Positions 1-8,220 of a stretch of DNA of 48,443 nucleotides are shown piece after piece. The stretch is from an uncultured Pseudomonadota bacterium (GTDB lineage Bacteria; Pseudomonadota; Alphaproteobacteria; RF32; CAG-239). Where the stretch lies: contig CASFJS010000009.1 of the NCBI GenBank assembly GCA_949295085.1, positions 1 through 48,443 on the forward strand, given 5' to 3'. The notes beneath the pieces were generated by a model. That model was not told the DNA's origin. It saw only the letters and a program-made list of their open reading frames with translations, and did not search any database. The number at the start of each line of letters is the position of its first letter. Position 1 is the first letter of the stretch. A program made the translations under genes and the position numbers.

Positions 1-5
1 AAAAC

Positions 6-779
6 ATGGAAAAATCGACTTTGATTGGTTTTATCGGCGGCATTGCCGCGGTTGGCGTTGGTATGGCCCTTAAAGGGGCAGACCCTCATGCTCTGATTAA
101 CCCGGCCGCCTTTTTGATTATTTTTGCCGGCACGGCTGCGGCAATTTTCAATGCTTTTCCGATGCATGATCTTAAAAAATTTCCGAAATTACTCAAGCTT
201 CTTTTTACCGGACAACATCTGACATCCAAGCAGGAAGTGCTTGAATTATTTGTTGCAACGGCCAAGGCAGCCAAACAAGAGGGGGTTATGGCCATTGAAA
301 AAAAAGCCAATGACGTAGCCGATCCTTTTATCCGCTCAACCATGACGATGGTTGCAGACGGGTTTAACGCCGATTTCATCTACAATGTTGTTGATGCTGA
401 GATTAAACAAATGGAGGAGCGGCACCGTTCCGGAGCTCAAATATTTGCCCAGTGCGGTATGTACGCCCCGACCTTAGGCGTTTTAGGCGCGGTTATCGGT
501 TTGATTGCGGCTTTGGGCAACTTGAGCGATATTGACCAGCTTGGTCACTCCATTGCCGCGGCTTTCGTTGCCACATTACTTGGTATTTTCACCGGTTATG
601 TCTGCTGGCACCCTTTTGCCAACAAGCTCAAACAACTCAACGCCGAAGAAGTCGAACTCAAACGCATGGTTCTTGAAGGCGCTTTAGCCTTACAGGAGGG
701 AGCTTCATCCATTGCGATTGAATCACGCCTTCAGGCCTTTATTCCTTTGTCAGAGCGCAAATCCATGCGCGATGCCTAA
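6..779 (+). CDS. motA: Flagellar stator protein MotA (PomA/MotP-like length)
   Basis: Inner-membrane half of the flagellar stator, which forms the ion channel with MotB and pushes on the rotor protein FliG. The 257-residue length is close to the shorter PomA/MotP type rather than the roughly 295 residues of E. coli MotA. Visible are an N-terminal membrane segment (LIGFIGGIAAVGVG), a long charged cytoplasmic loop (about residues 55-145), and the paired C-terminal segments beginning with the conserved proline motif GMYAPTLGVLGAVIG. The start lies 5 bases inside the window, so its ribosome binding site and promoter are not visible, but the N-terminus looks complete. motB follows after 21 bases. 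The coupling ion cannot be decided from sequence alone. Confidence 0.95.
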   Translation: MEKSTLIGFIGGIAAVGVGMALKGADPHALINPAAFLIIFAGTAAAIFNAFPMHDLKKFPKLLKLLFTGQHLTSKQEVLELFVATAKAAKQEGVMAIEKKANDVADPFIRSTMTMVADGFNADFIYNVVDAEIKQMEERHRSGAQIFAQCGMYAPTLGVLGAVIGLIAALGNLSDIDQLGHSIAAAFVATLLGIFTGYVCWHPFANKLKQLNAEEVELKRMVLEGALALQEGASSIAIESRLQAFIPLSERKSMRDA

Positions 780-800
780 AATGAAACAAGGATTAGAATA

Positions 801-1463
801 ATGGTAAAAAAGAAACCCTCGCCTCCGCACCATGAGGAACACGCCGACGAAACCTGGCTTATTCCGTACTCGGATCTTTTAACCCTGCTCTTGGCGCTGT
901 TCATTGTTTTGTTCGCTTCTTCGAATCTGGACAAAGACAAGGCTGCCCAAATCCAATATGCTTTGGCGGCGGCTTTCGGCAGCGGTGGTATGGAAGATGA
1001 AAACGGTACAATCACCAGCTTTTTAAATGATGTCAAGGATCTCAATCTGGAACAAGACGGTATTATCATATCTTCCGACGCCAATGGTGCAACTTTGGAA
1101 ATGGCGTCAATCAACCTGTTTGATAAAGGCTCCGTCAACCTGAAGCCGGAGGCTCTCCCCGTCTTGAAAAAAATATCTTTGCTGCTCAACTCAAGCAAAT
1201 ACAAAAAATATCGCATCTCGGTTGAAGGACACACGGACGACACCAACGAGTCTGATACGCTTCCCTCCAACTGGGAGCTTTCCGGTGCACGTGCCGGAGC
1301 AGTTGTCCGCACCATGATCGGCAACGATATGGAAGTCAATCGCTTCAAGGCTGTCGGTCTGGCCGAAATATCACCGGCCTACCCCAACAAGAATCCCTAC
1401 GGCGAACCGATTCCGGAAAACAGGCTTAAAAATCGCCGTGTTATTGTCCGTATCGAATTTTAA
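801..1463 (+). CDS. motB: Flagellar stator protein MotB (OmpA-like peptidoglycan anchor)
   Basis: Second stator subunit, which anchors the motor to peptidoglycan. A short basic cytoplasmic tail is followed by a single membrane helix (about residues 23-42) carrying the ion-binding aspartate Asp25 in YSDLLTLLLALF. The C-terminal OmpA-like domain (about residues 120-218) contains the peptidoglycan-binding signature around VEGHTDDTNE and LSGARAGAV. At 220 residues it is at the short end for MotB, with a reduced linker/plug region. An AAGGA ribosome binding site precedes the ATG. nagA starts only 15 bases after the stop, so motAB and nagAB are probably co-transcribed. Confidence 0.95.
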   Translation: MVKKKPSPPHHEEHADETWLIPYSDLLTLLLALFIVLFASSNLDKDKAAQIQYALAAAFGSGGMEDENGTITSFLNDVKDLNLEQDGIIISSDANGATLEMASINLFDKGSVNLKPEALPVLKKISLLLNSSKYKKYRISVEGHTDDTNESDTLPSNWELSGARAGAVVRTMIGNDMEVNRFKAVGLAEISPAYPNKNPYGEPIPENRLKNRRVIVRIEF

Positions 1464-1478
1464 TCAAAGGAACAAAAG

Positions 1479-2636
1479 ATGAAGACAGCCATTTGTTTGC
1501 ATAACGCGACCGTTCTGACCGGATTTTCAATCATGCACAATTGCGCCGTTTACATCAAAAACGACAAAATTGCGGATGTTTACAACGAGCAACGTTTTCG
1601 CCAGAAAGTTTTTTCGCCGAAAGTAAAGATTATTGATGTCAACGGTGCCTATGTCATGCCCGGAATGATTGATACTCATATCCACGGCATTGGCGGAACC
1701 GGCGCTGATGATGCCGACGTCAAATCCATATTGCACATGTCGGATACCCTGCCCGAATACGGTGTCACTTCATTTATCCCGACCTGTTGCACGGCCAAAG
1801 AAGACGAACTGCTAAAAAAAATAAAAGCCATAACACAAGCCATGGGCAAAGAAAAAGGCGCCAATATTTTGGGAATTCATCTTGAAGGCCCTTTTCTGTC
1901 GCCGGAGCGTATCGGAGCGCAAATCGCCTCGGGTATCTACCCTGTGGATCTGGCGCTAATGCGGCGCTTATACAAGGCGTGCAAAGGACATTTAATCAAC
2001 ATGACCGTTGCTCCCGAGCTCAAAGGAATGCGCGAGCTGGCTCTGTATTGTGTTGAAAAAGGCATCGTTCTTCAGGCCGGCCATACCGACGCTACTTATG
2101 ATCAAATGATGGAGGGATTGCAGGCCGGTATCATGCATGTCACGCACCTGTTCAATGCCATGCGGCCGATGCATCATCGCGAACCCGGCGTTGTTGGCGC
2201 CGCATTGATTCATCCGGAAATATCCTGTGAGATTATCGGCGACGGCGTTCATGTAAACCCGAACCTGATTGATTTGCTTATGAAAAGCAAACCTTTGAGC
2301 CAAATTGTCCTGATAACGGATGCCCTTTATCCGGCAAAAACCGATTTATCAAAAACGCCGGATCTTTACCTGGACAAATGTTTTTACCGCAAAGAAGATC
2401 ACGTCATCAACGGTTCGGCCATTTCCATGCTCGACGGTTTTCGCAATCTGGTATCTTGGGGAATCCCGATTGAAAAGGCCGTCCGCATGGCCTCAACCAA
2501 TCCGGCCCAGATTTTGCGACAAAGAAACAAAGGATTACTCGTTCCCGGATATGACGCCGATGTCATCGTACTGGACAAGGACTTAAATTTGCTTTATACC
2601 ATAATAAAAGGTCAATTTGTTAAAGGAAAAAAATAA
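1479..2636 (+). CDS. nagA: N-acetylglucosamine-6-phosphate deacetylase
   Basis: Removes acetate from GlcNAc-6-phosphate to give glucosamine-6-phosphate, the first cytoplasmic step of amino-sugar use and cell-wall recycling. The 385 residues fit the family. Visible amidohydrolase features are the metal-site motif DTHIHGIGG (His67, His69), LEGPFLSPER, AGHTDAT, HLFNAMRPMHHREPG and the catalytic-aspartate region LITDAL. An AAAGGAAC ribosome binding site lies just upstream. The stop overlaps the nagB start by one base (TAATG), implying translational coupling. The unusual point is position: it directly follows motB, so amino-sugar catabolism sits in a motility operon. Confidence 0.95.
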   Translation: MKTAICLHNATVLTGFSIMHNCAVYIKNDKIADVYNEQRFRQKVFSPKVKIIDVNGAYVMPGMIDTHIHGIGGTGADDADVKSILHMSDTLPEYGVTSFIPTCCTAKEDELLKKIKAITQAMGKEKGANILGIHLEGPFLSPERIGAQIASGIYPVDLALMRRLYKACKGHLINMTVAPELKGMRELALYCVEKGIVLQAGHTDATYDQMMEGLQAGIMHVTHLFNAMRPMHHREPGVVGAALIHPEISCEIIGDGVHVNPNLIDLLMKSKPLSQIVLITDALYPAKTDLSKTPDLYLDKCFYRKEDHVINGSAISMLDGFRNLVSWGIPIEKAVRMASTNPAQILRQRNKGLLVPGYDADVIVLDKDLNLLYTIIKGQFVKGKK

Positions 2637-3427
2637 TGCGTGTTATCATTAAAGATTCCGCCGCCGACTGCGCTTCCTGGGTCGCCGGATATATTGTTTA
2701 TCGTATCAAAAAAGCTGCCCCGACGGCCAAAAAGCCCTTTGTTTTAGGGCTTCCTACAGGCTCAACGCCTCTCGGAGTCTACAAAGAGTTGATCAGACTT
2801 TACCAAAACAACCGTGTCTCTTTTGAACATGTCGTAACTTTCAATATGGATGAATATGTCGGTTTACCCCCTGACGACAAAAACAGTTATCACTATTTTA
2901 TGCAGGAAAATTTCTTCAAACACGTCAATATTCACCCCAAAAACATTCATATTCTGAACGGCATGACCAAAGACTATGCCGCCGAATGCGAGAATTATGA
3001 AAACAACATCAAAGCCTATGGCGGCATCGATTTGATGATTGGTGGTGTCGGCTCGGACGGGCATATTGCCTTTAACGAACCTTTTTCATCCCTGAGCTCA
3101 CGTACCAGAATCAAAACGCTGGCTCCGTCGACCATCAAAGATAATTCCCGTTTTTTTGACAACGACATTTCCAAAGTGCCGACTCAAGCCTTGACCATCG
3201 GCATCGGCACCATTATGGAAGCCCGGGAAGTTATCATTATGGCAAACGGAAACAACAAGGCCGAGGCAATCCGCCAGGGAATTGAGGGCAATATTAACCA
3301 CATGTGGACCATTACGGCATTACAACAACACCAACATGGAATCATCGTATGCGATGCCGACGCCGCGTCAAAATTGTCCCAACCGACGATTGAATACTTC
3401 AAAAGCATTGAAAACCGCGTCGCCTAG
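2636..3427 (+). CDS. nagB: Glucosamine-6-phosphate deaminase
   Basis: Converts glucosamine-6-phosphate to fructose-6-phosphate and ammonia, feeding NagA product into glycolysis. The 263 residues match the hexameric E. coli type, and the catalytic residues fall at the same numbers: Asp72 in MDEY, Asp141 and His143 in SDGHIAFNEP, Glu148. The phosphate/sugar-binding loop LGLPTGSTPLG is intact. Start and nagA stop share the sequence TAATG. The gene ends immediately before a C-run hairpin and a structured non-coding stretch. Confidence 0.95.
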   Translation: MRVIIKDSAADCASWVAGYIVYRIKKAAPTAKKPFVLGLPTGSTPLGVYKELIRLYQNNRVSFEHVVTFNMDEYVGLPPDDKNSYHYFMQENFFKHVNIHPKNIHILNGMTKDYAAECENYENNIKAYGGIDLMIGGVGSDGHIAFNEPFSSLSSRTRIKTLAPSTIKDNSRFFDNDISKVPTQALTIGIGTIMEAREVIIMANGNNKAEAIRQGIEGNINHMWTITALQQHQHGIIVCDADAASKLSQPTIEYFKSIENRVA

Positions 3428-3429
3428 CC

Positions 3430-3463
3430 GGCTACCCCCCCCCCCGACTTGCGGGGGATAGCC
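3430..3463 (+). repeat. C-run hairpin immediately after nagB
   Basis: Inverted repeat GGCTACCCCC / GGGGGATAGCC enclosing an 11-base C run (3435-3445) and the sequence GACTTGC. It begins two bases after the nagB stop. No U-run follows, so it is not a standard terminator. It may protect the mRNA 3' end or belong to the adjacent structured RNA. The C run is prone to slippage and to assembly error. Confidence 0.6.
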
Positions 3464-3612
3464 GCGGAAACGACCAACCGGATAAAAGGTTAAATGGTCG
3501 ACGGTGCGGATGGGCTAGTCGTACAAGCCGGACACTTGCGTGCGGGCAGTGTTCGGGAGATCTCACTGCATCAACGGACATGTAACCCCTGCCCGGTTGG
3601 TCGCTTTCCTAC
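3464..3612 (+). ncRNA. Candidate structured non-coding RNA (family not recognised)
   Basis: About 150 bases without a convincing ORF between nagB and a strong terminator. An 11-bp closing stem is visible, CGACCAACCGG (3471-3481) with CCGGTTGGTCG (3593-3603). Inside it GGTTAAATG can pair with CATGTAACC, and a 7-bp hairpin GGACACT/AGTGTTC closes at 3530-3554. The 5' arm can alternatively pair locally (GACCA 3472-3476 with TGGTC 3495-3499), which would exclude the closing stem. The rod-like shape and terminator suit a stable small RNA or a 3'-UTR-derived sRNA. It does not show SRP, tmRNA, RNase P or known riboswitch core motifs. A divergent 6S RNA was considered but cannot be supported by eye. 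Strand is inferred from the terminator and neighbours. Confidence 0.45.
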
Positions 3613-3645
3613 AAAAAGCCTCGGTTTTCGCAACCGAGGCTTTTT
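3613..3645. terminator. Bidirectional intrinsic terminator
   Basis: Perfect 14-bp arms AAAAAGCCTCGGTT / AACCGAGGCTTTTT around a TTCGC loop. A-runs and T-runs on both sides allow it to end the motAB-nagAB/ncRNA transcript and the convergent pheST transcript. Confidence 0.93.
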
Positions 3646-3647
3646 GA

Positions 3648-6044
3648 TTATCCGGCATCACGCAGCTGCGCCGACGGAATTTTCTTTTTGATATCCACTT
3701 CAACCTTATTCATCAGGGTTTCAATATCCTGCTCACTGAATGTAGCACCTTGCGGTCGAAAAGTCAGTGTCAAAGCAACTGATTTTTTACCTTCTGGCAA
3801 ATTCTCTCCCTCATAGACGTCAAAAACCCTCACTTCACTGATATAGTGCCTGTCGGCGTTTTTGGCCGCCGCCATCACATCATCAGCCCGCACATCGGCG
3901 TTAACAATAAAAGCCATATCTTTATCCACCGACTGCAAAGCCGACAATTCGAGTTTCTTTTTGGCTTTATCTTTACTGTTGCGCGGCAGCGGAATATTGT
4001 CCAAAAACACTTCAAAAGCTTCAACCCGCTGTTTAAGGCCAAACTTTTTCAACACCTGCGGATGCAACTCTCCAAAATAGGCAATAACATTATTGCCCAA
4101 CCGCAAAGCCCCGCTTCTGCCCGGATGATAATACGCCGGCGCATCGGTTGTTATCCGCGCGCTGTCAAATGGCCCGTTGGCGGCGGCAATCGCCGCCAAA
4201 GCATCAGCTTTGACATCAAACACATCAAATGGTCTTTCTTCTTTAAGCCAATGTTTCTTGCCGGTCATGCCGCTGCGAATTCCGCCGGCCACGGCTCTTT
4301 GTTCACCCGGCTTGCGCCCGTAAAACTCCGGCCCGCATTCAAACAGGCTGACATTGGCATAACCTCTGGCAATATTGCTCTTAAGTCCCAGCAGCAAATT
4401 AACCAATACCGACGGCCGCATTTCATCAAGCTCGGCCGTAATCGGATTACACAACAAAACAGCTTCCGTCCCGCGGCGAAAATCCTTAGCCAGTTTTGAA
4501 TCGGTAAAGCTCCAGGTTACCGTTTCCAAAAGCCCGCGCGCCGCCAATTCGTGTTTGACCGTTACCGTCCGACGCTGTGCCGGCGTCAAAACCTGCGTCG
4601 GAAAATACGCCCGCGACATTGATTCCGCCGGTACACTGTCCAGCCCGATCATACGCACAATTTCCTCAATCAAATCATGCTCGCCTTCAATATCGCCACG
4701 CCAGGTCGGCGCCGTTGCCCAGATCTTGTCCCCGTCTTCCCGCGTGGTAAAACCAAGCCGATTCAGTATCTCGACAATTTTTTCGGCCGCAACCTCCATA
4801 CCGATAAAAGTTTTAAGACGTGCCGGCCGGACAAATGTTGTAACCGGCTGATAATTTTCTTCACCGGCCATTTCAATATCCGATGCCTCGCCGCCGCAAA
4901 TCTGCAAAATAAGCTGTGTGGCGTAATCCGAACCCAGAACGTTGGAGTTCGGGTCAACCCAGCGCTCATAACGATAGCGGGAATCCGAGTCAATTTGGAA
5001 CTTGCGTCCGGTTCGTGCGATACAGGCCGGCGCAAACAAAGCGCTTTCCAACAATACGTTGACCGTATCCGCCGAGCACCCTTTGGCCAAACCGCCCATC
5101 ACGCCGCCGAGGCATTGAATACCCTCGTCGTCGCAAATACCGAGCGATTGGTTATCGAGCCAATATTCTTTCTCGTCCAGAGCCACAAATTTTTCGCCGT
5201 CTTTGGCCATCCGCACGCAGATATTGCCTTTGAGTTTATCGGCATCAAACACGTGCAGCGGCCGGGCCATATCATAATTGATATAGTTGGTGATATCCAC
5301 CAGCGGCGATATTGAACGCAAACCGATGGCCGTTAACCGGTCTTTCATCCATTTCGGCGTTTCGGCTTTATTGTTGACCCCGCGAATATAACGCGCCGTA
5401 TACACCGGACAAGCGTTAAAATCTTCAAGCGTTACTTTAATCGGTGATTTGAAACGGCTGTTTGGCTTGCTTATTTTTAAGGGTTTCAATGTTCCGAGAC
5501 CGGCTGCGGCCAAATCACGCGCCACCCCGCGCACTCCCAAACATTCGGCACGATTCGGCGTAATTGAGATATCAAAAACCGGATCTGCCTGATAAACTTC
5601 GGCCAGGCTCAAACCTATCGGTGCGGCGGCCGGCAATTCAATAATGCCGTTATGATCCGTTCCGACGCCGATTTCATCTTCGGCACACATCATACCAAAG
5701 CTTTCAACCCCGCGTATTTTGCCGACCTTAATTTCTTCCTTAAACAACGGAATATACGCTCCGACATGCGCCAGAATACCCATCATGCCCTCTTTGACGT
5801 TCGGCGCCCCGCAAACAACTTGCAAAATATCTTTACCGTCATTAACCTTCAAAACATGCAAATGATCCGAATCCGGATGCGCTTTCACTTCTTCCACCCG
5901 CGCCGTCACAAAACCTTCCATATTTTCAAAAGGATTAATGACTTCTTCAACCTCCAGACCGATTTTAGTCAGCGTTTCGGCAATCTGCCCGGTACTTGCT
6001 TGCGTGTCCAAATGCTCTTTCAACCACGATAACGTAAATTTCAT
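3648..6044 (-). CDS. pheT: Phenylalanyl-tRNA synthetase beta subunit
   Basis: Large subunit of the alpha2-beta2 enzyme that charges tRNA-Phe. The 798 residues are full length. Order of domains: N-terminal segment, EMAP/OB tRNA-binding domain (about residues 40-150, with HPDSDHLHVLKVN), B3/B4 editing region, B5 domain, a catalytically inactive synthetase-like core, and a C-terminal ferredoxin-fold anticodon-binding domain with SEVRVFDVYEG. A GTAGGAGAGA ribosome binding site lies upstream, and pheS ends 10 bases before the start. Transcription ends at the shared terminator just past the stop. Confidence 0.97.
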   Translation of the reverse strand: MKFTLSWLKEHLDTQASTGQIAETLTKIGLEVEEVINPFENMEGFVTARVEEVKAHPDSDHLHVLKVNDGKDILQVVCGAPNVKEGMMGILAHVGAYIPLFKEEIKVGKIRGVESFGMMCAEDEIGVGTDHNGIIELPAAAPIGLSLAEVYQADPVFDISITPNRAECLGVRGVARDLAAAGLGTLKPLKISKPNSRFKSPIKVTLEDFNACPVYTARYIRGVNNKAETPKWMKDRLTAIGLRSISPLVDITNYINYDMARPLHVFDADKLKGNICVRMAKDGEKFVALDEKEYWLDNQSLGICDDEGIQCLGGVMGGLAKGCSADTVNVLLESALFAPACIARTGRKFQIDSDSRYRYERWVDPNSNVLGSDYATQLILQICGGEASDIEMAGEENYQPVTTFVRPARLKTFIGMEVAAEKIVEILNRLGFTTREDGDKIWATAPTWRGDIEGEHDLIEEIVRMIGLDSVPAESMSRAYFPTQVLTPAQRRTVTVKHELAARGLLETVTWSFTDSKLAKDFRRGTEAVLLCNPITAELDEMRPSVLVNLLLGLKSNIARGYANVSLFECGPEFYGRKPGEQRAVAGGIRSGMTGKKHWLKEERPFDVFDVKADALAAIAAANGPFDSARITTDAPAYYHPGRSGALRLGNNVIAYFGELHPQVLKKFGLKQRVEAFEVFLDNIPLPRNSKDKAKKKLELSALQSVDKDMAFIVNADVRADDVMAAAKNADRHYISEVRVFDVYEGENLPEGKKSVALTLTFRPQGATFSEQDIETLMNKVEVDIKKKIPSAQLRDAG

Positions 6045-6054
6045 CTTATCTCTC

Positions 6055-7158
6055 CTACCTTGCCAAACCGCCGTTATTGCTCAAACCGCCGGTCATCGAC
6101 GATTCATCCAAAGGCATAAAGCCGTAATGCTTCAGCCAACGCACATCCGCTTCAAAAAACGTCCGCAAATCCGGAATACCGTATTTCAGCATCGCCAGTC
6201 GATCCAGCCCCATACCAAAGGCAAAACCCTGATATTCTTCCGGATCAATACCACAGGCTTTCAACACATTCGGATGCACCATTCCACAGCCCAAAATCTC
6301 CAGCCAGTCATTGCCGGCACCGATTTTAAGTTCGGTTTTGCTCTTTTTACAGCCGATATCCATCTCTGCCGAAGGCTCGGTAAACGGAAAATACGACGGA
6401 CGATAACGCACCGGAATATCATCCAACTCAAAAAAAGCCTTAACAAAATCATACAAACAACCTTTGAGATTGGCAAAAGTCGTTACTTTGTCAACAACCA
6501 ACCCCTCAACCTGATGAAACATCGGCGTATGTGTTGCGTCATAATCCGAGCGATAAGTCCGCCCTGGCGCAATAATGCGTATCGGCGGCTGTTTTTTCTC
6601 CATTGTACGGATTTGCACGGCCGAAGTCTGGGTTCTGACAACATAGCTGTCGTCAAAATTATCGCTTTCCGGATTCGGAATATAAAACGTATCCTGCATC
6701 TGCCGCGCCGGATGATTGGCCGGCGTGTTCAACGCGTTAAAGTTGTGAAACTGATCCTCGATATCCGGCCCGTCGGCAACCTCAAACCCCATCTCGCCGA
6801 AAATAGCCACCACTTCTTCATAAATTTTTGAAACCGGATGAATGCGGCCGATATTCTCTTCTCTTATCGGCAGCGTCACATCTATCTTTTCGGTCTTTAA
6901 TTTTTCTTCCAGCTCTTTAGCCGTCAGAGCCTGCTTTTTACTGTTCAACGCCTGCTCAATTTCACCCTTGACCAGGTTCAACTGTTGTCCAAGCTGTTTT
7001 TTGGCCTCAACATCCAGCCCGGCCAGACCTTTCATCTGCTCGGTCAAGCTGCCTTTTTTGCCCAACGCGGCCACACGTATAGCCTCCAGAGCTTTGATAT
7101 CCTGTGCTTGATTAATCTGTTCCAAAGTCTGTATTTTTAAAGTTTCAAGATTTTCCAT
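6055..7158 (-). CDS. pheS: Phenylalanyl-tRNA synthetase alpha subunit
   Basis: Catalytic subunit of PheRS. At 367 residues it is of normal length. An N-terminal coiled-coil arm (about residues 1-90) is followed by the class II catalytic core, with motif 2 in PGRTYRSDYDATHTPMFHQ and motif 3 in FGMGLDRLAML, where the family signature sits. The start is preceded only by a weak GGTGAAAC-like binding site. It lies about 23 bases after a strong terminator hairpin, so expression probably depends on readthrough of that hairpin or on a very short promoter that is not obvious. Confidence 0.97.
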   Translation of the reverse strand: MENLETLKIQTLEQINQAQDIKALEAIRVAALGKKGSLTEQMKGLAGLDVEAKKQLGQQLNLVKGEIEQALNSKKQALTAKELEEKLKTEKIDVTLPIREENIGRIHPVSKIYEEVVAIFGEMGFEVADGPDIEDQFHNFNALNTPANHPARQMQDTFYIPNPESDNFDDSYVVRTQTSAVQIRTMEKKQPPIRIIAPGRTYRSDYDATHTPMFHQVEGLVVDKVTTFANLKGCLYDFVKAFFELDDIPVRYRPSYFPFTEPSAEMDIGCKKSKTELKIGAGNDWLEILGCGMVHPNVLKACGIDPEEYQGFAFGMGLDRLAMLKYGIPDLRTFFEADVRWLKHYGFMPLDESSMTGGLSNNGGLAR

Positions 7159-7181
7159 CGTTTCACCATTGTTTTAAAATC

Positions 7182-7222
7182 AAAAAAGAGTCGGTCTTGT
7201 TTTCACAAGCTGACTCTTTTTT
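7182..7222 (-). terminator. Terminator/attenuator between rplT and pheS
   Basis: On the minus strand AAAAAAGAGTC pairs with GACTCTTTTTT (11 bp), with an inner CTTGT/ACAAG stem and a GAAA tetraloop, ending in a T run. It sits between two genes read in the same direction, with under 30 bases to the pheS start. It is therefore either a partial terminator or an attenuator. No leader peptide rich in Phe codons was found. Confidence 0.85.
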
Positions 7223-7244
7223 ACATTTTCTTTTTTCCCAAAAA

Positions 7245-7604
7245 TTATTTGCTTAAAGAAGCCTTAACCTGTTCAACAAGTTTGGTAAAAGTTTCGGGCT
7301 CCTTAACGGCGATATCGGCCAACACTTTACGATCGAGCTCAATACCGGCTTTGGTGAGCCCGTTCATAAATCGGGAATAGGTCATATCGTGCAACCGTGC
7401 GGCAGCGTTGATACGCTGAATCCACAAGCTGCGGAAATTTCTCTTTTTGGCACGTCTGTCGCGATAAGCATATTGCAGAGCCTTTTCAACTTTTTCTATG
7501 GCAACGCGAAAGACGTTATTATTGCGGCCGCGATAGCCTTTGGCCATCGACAACACTTTTTTATGGCGGGCATGTGCCGTAACACCTCTTTTTACACGAG
7601 ACAT
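7245..7604 (-). CDS. rplT: 50S ribosomal protein L20
   Basis: Early 23S rRNA-binding assembly protein of the large subunit. The 119 residues match the family, with the typical basic N-terminal half ([25 protein letters not shown]) and the C-terminal globular half containing [14 protein letters not shown]. The ribosome binding site is GTAGGAG. It follows rpmI by 13 bases. In E. coli L20 also represses the rpmI-rplT message; whether that holds here is not visible. Confidence 0.97.
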   Translation of the reverse strand: MSRVKRGVTAHARHKKVLSMAKGYRGRNNNVFRVAIEKVEKALQYAYRDRRAKKRNFRSLWIQRINAAARLHDMTYSRFMNGLTKAGIELDRKVLADIAVKEPETFTKLVEQVKASLSK

Positions 7605-7617
7605 CTTCTATCAACTC

Positions 7618-7815
7618 CTACAAATAAGGTAAAAACTGTTTAACAATCTTAACGTCGGAAGCCTCGACCAAAGTCGTTCCGCGAGCTTGTCTTTTCATTT
7701 TCTGGGTTTTGCAGAAGAGGCAATGTCTCTTGTACGCAAAATTTCTTTTCAATTTGCCGGTGCCGGTAACGCCGAAACGTTTTTTGACCGCACTCTTGGT
7801 TTTTAATTTTGGCAT
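7618..7815 (-). CDS. rpmI: 50S ribosomal protein L35
   Basis: Small basic large-subunit protein, 65 residues, starting MPKLKTKSAVKKRF, the family signature. A longer upstream reading frame exists, but this ATG has an AAAGGGA ribosome binding site and gives the normal length. In many bacteria infC precedes rpmI-rplT; here it is absent and L35 is first in the operon. Confidence 0.96.
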   Translation of the reverse strand: MPKLKTKSAVKKRFGVTGTGKLKRNFAYKRHCLFCKTQKMKRQARGTTLVEASDVKIVKQFLPYL

Positions 7816-7900
7816 TTTAATCCCTTTCGTTATTAATTTTACGGATTTTTTAAGAGTCGACAGGCATACCAAACCGCCCGCCCACTCGATTCAAGCGTGA

Positions 7901-7929
7901 TATGTACACCATATTCTCCGCAAAATCAA
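7901..7929 (-). promoter_or_regulatory. Candidate sigma-70 promoter for rpmI-rplT
   Basis: Minus strand TTGATT, 17-base spacer, TACATA, lying about 85 bases upstream of the rpmI start. A plausible but not perfect match; the remaining leader (7816-7890) could hold an L20-type regulatory structure but none was recognised. Confidence 0.45.
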
Positions 7930-8012
7930 GCATTTTTTTCTTGCTAATTCTGATAACATATATTAAATCTGACCATAGCAAAAAAATTATTAACAAATAA
8001 AAACAAAAAAAC

Positions 8013-8213
8013 ATGCAGCGAGAAGATGCTTCTACAGCAGTAATAACACTGCTTATCATTATTATTTTTGCTCTGATTATGATGATGGCTTTATTATTAA
8101 ACCGAGGAGATAAAATGATTGAGCAAAACGAACGGATAATAGAGCTTCAACAACAGATGTTGGATTTGCAAAAACAACACACCATGCAACTCGACACGCT
8201 CTTGTCAGATTAA
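8013..8213 (+). CDS. Small membrane protein with C-terminal coiled coil
   Basis: 66 residues. An N-terminal membrane helix (about residues 9-29, ITLLIIIIFALIMMMALLL) is followed by an amphipathic coiled-coil stretch rich in Glu, Gln and Leu (NERIIELQQQMLDLQ). Family not recognised. The first ATG has no clear ribosome binding site. In contrast an internal ATG at 8115, giving a 32-residue soluble peptide, has a strong GAGGAGA site six bases ahead, so either or both products may be made. A terminator follows directly. It is divergent from rpmI. Confidence 0.55.
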   Translation: MQREDASTAVITLLIIIIFALIMMMALLLNRGDKMIEQNERIIELQQQMLDLQKQHTMQLDTLLSD

Positions 8214-8220
8214 AAAACCA

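Noticed and set aside
604..620. Sigma-54-like TGGCAC...TTGC inside motA
   Set aside because: Spacing is one base short of the consensus and it lies within a coding region with no gene start downstream at the right distance.
3464..3612. 6S RNA, SRP RNA, tmRNA or RNase P RNA as identity of the structured stretch
   Set aside because: Core motifs of SRP, tmRNA and RNase P are missing. The 6S-like rod is suggestive only and cannot be confirmed by eye.
3846..5315. Long plus-strand open frames opposite pheT
   Set aside because: They lie wholly antisense to a well-conserved synthetase gene, have no ribosome sites and no family features; they are side effects of codon usage.
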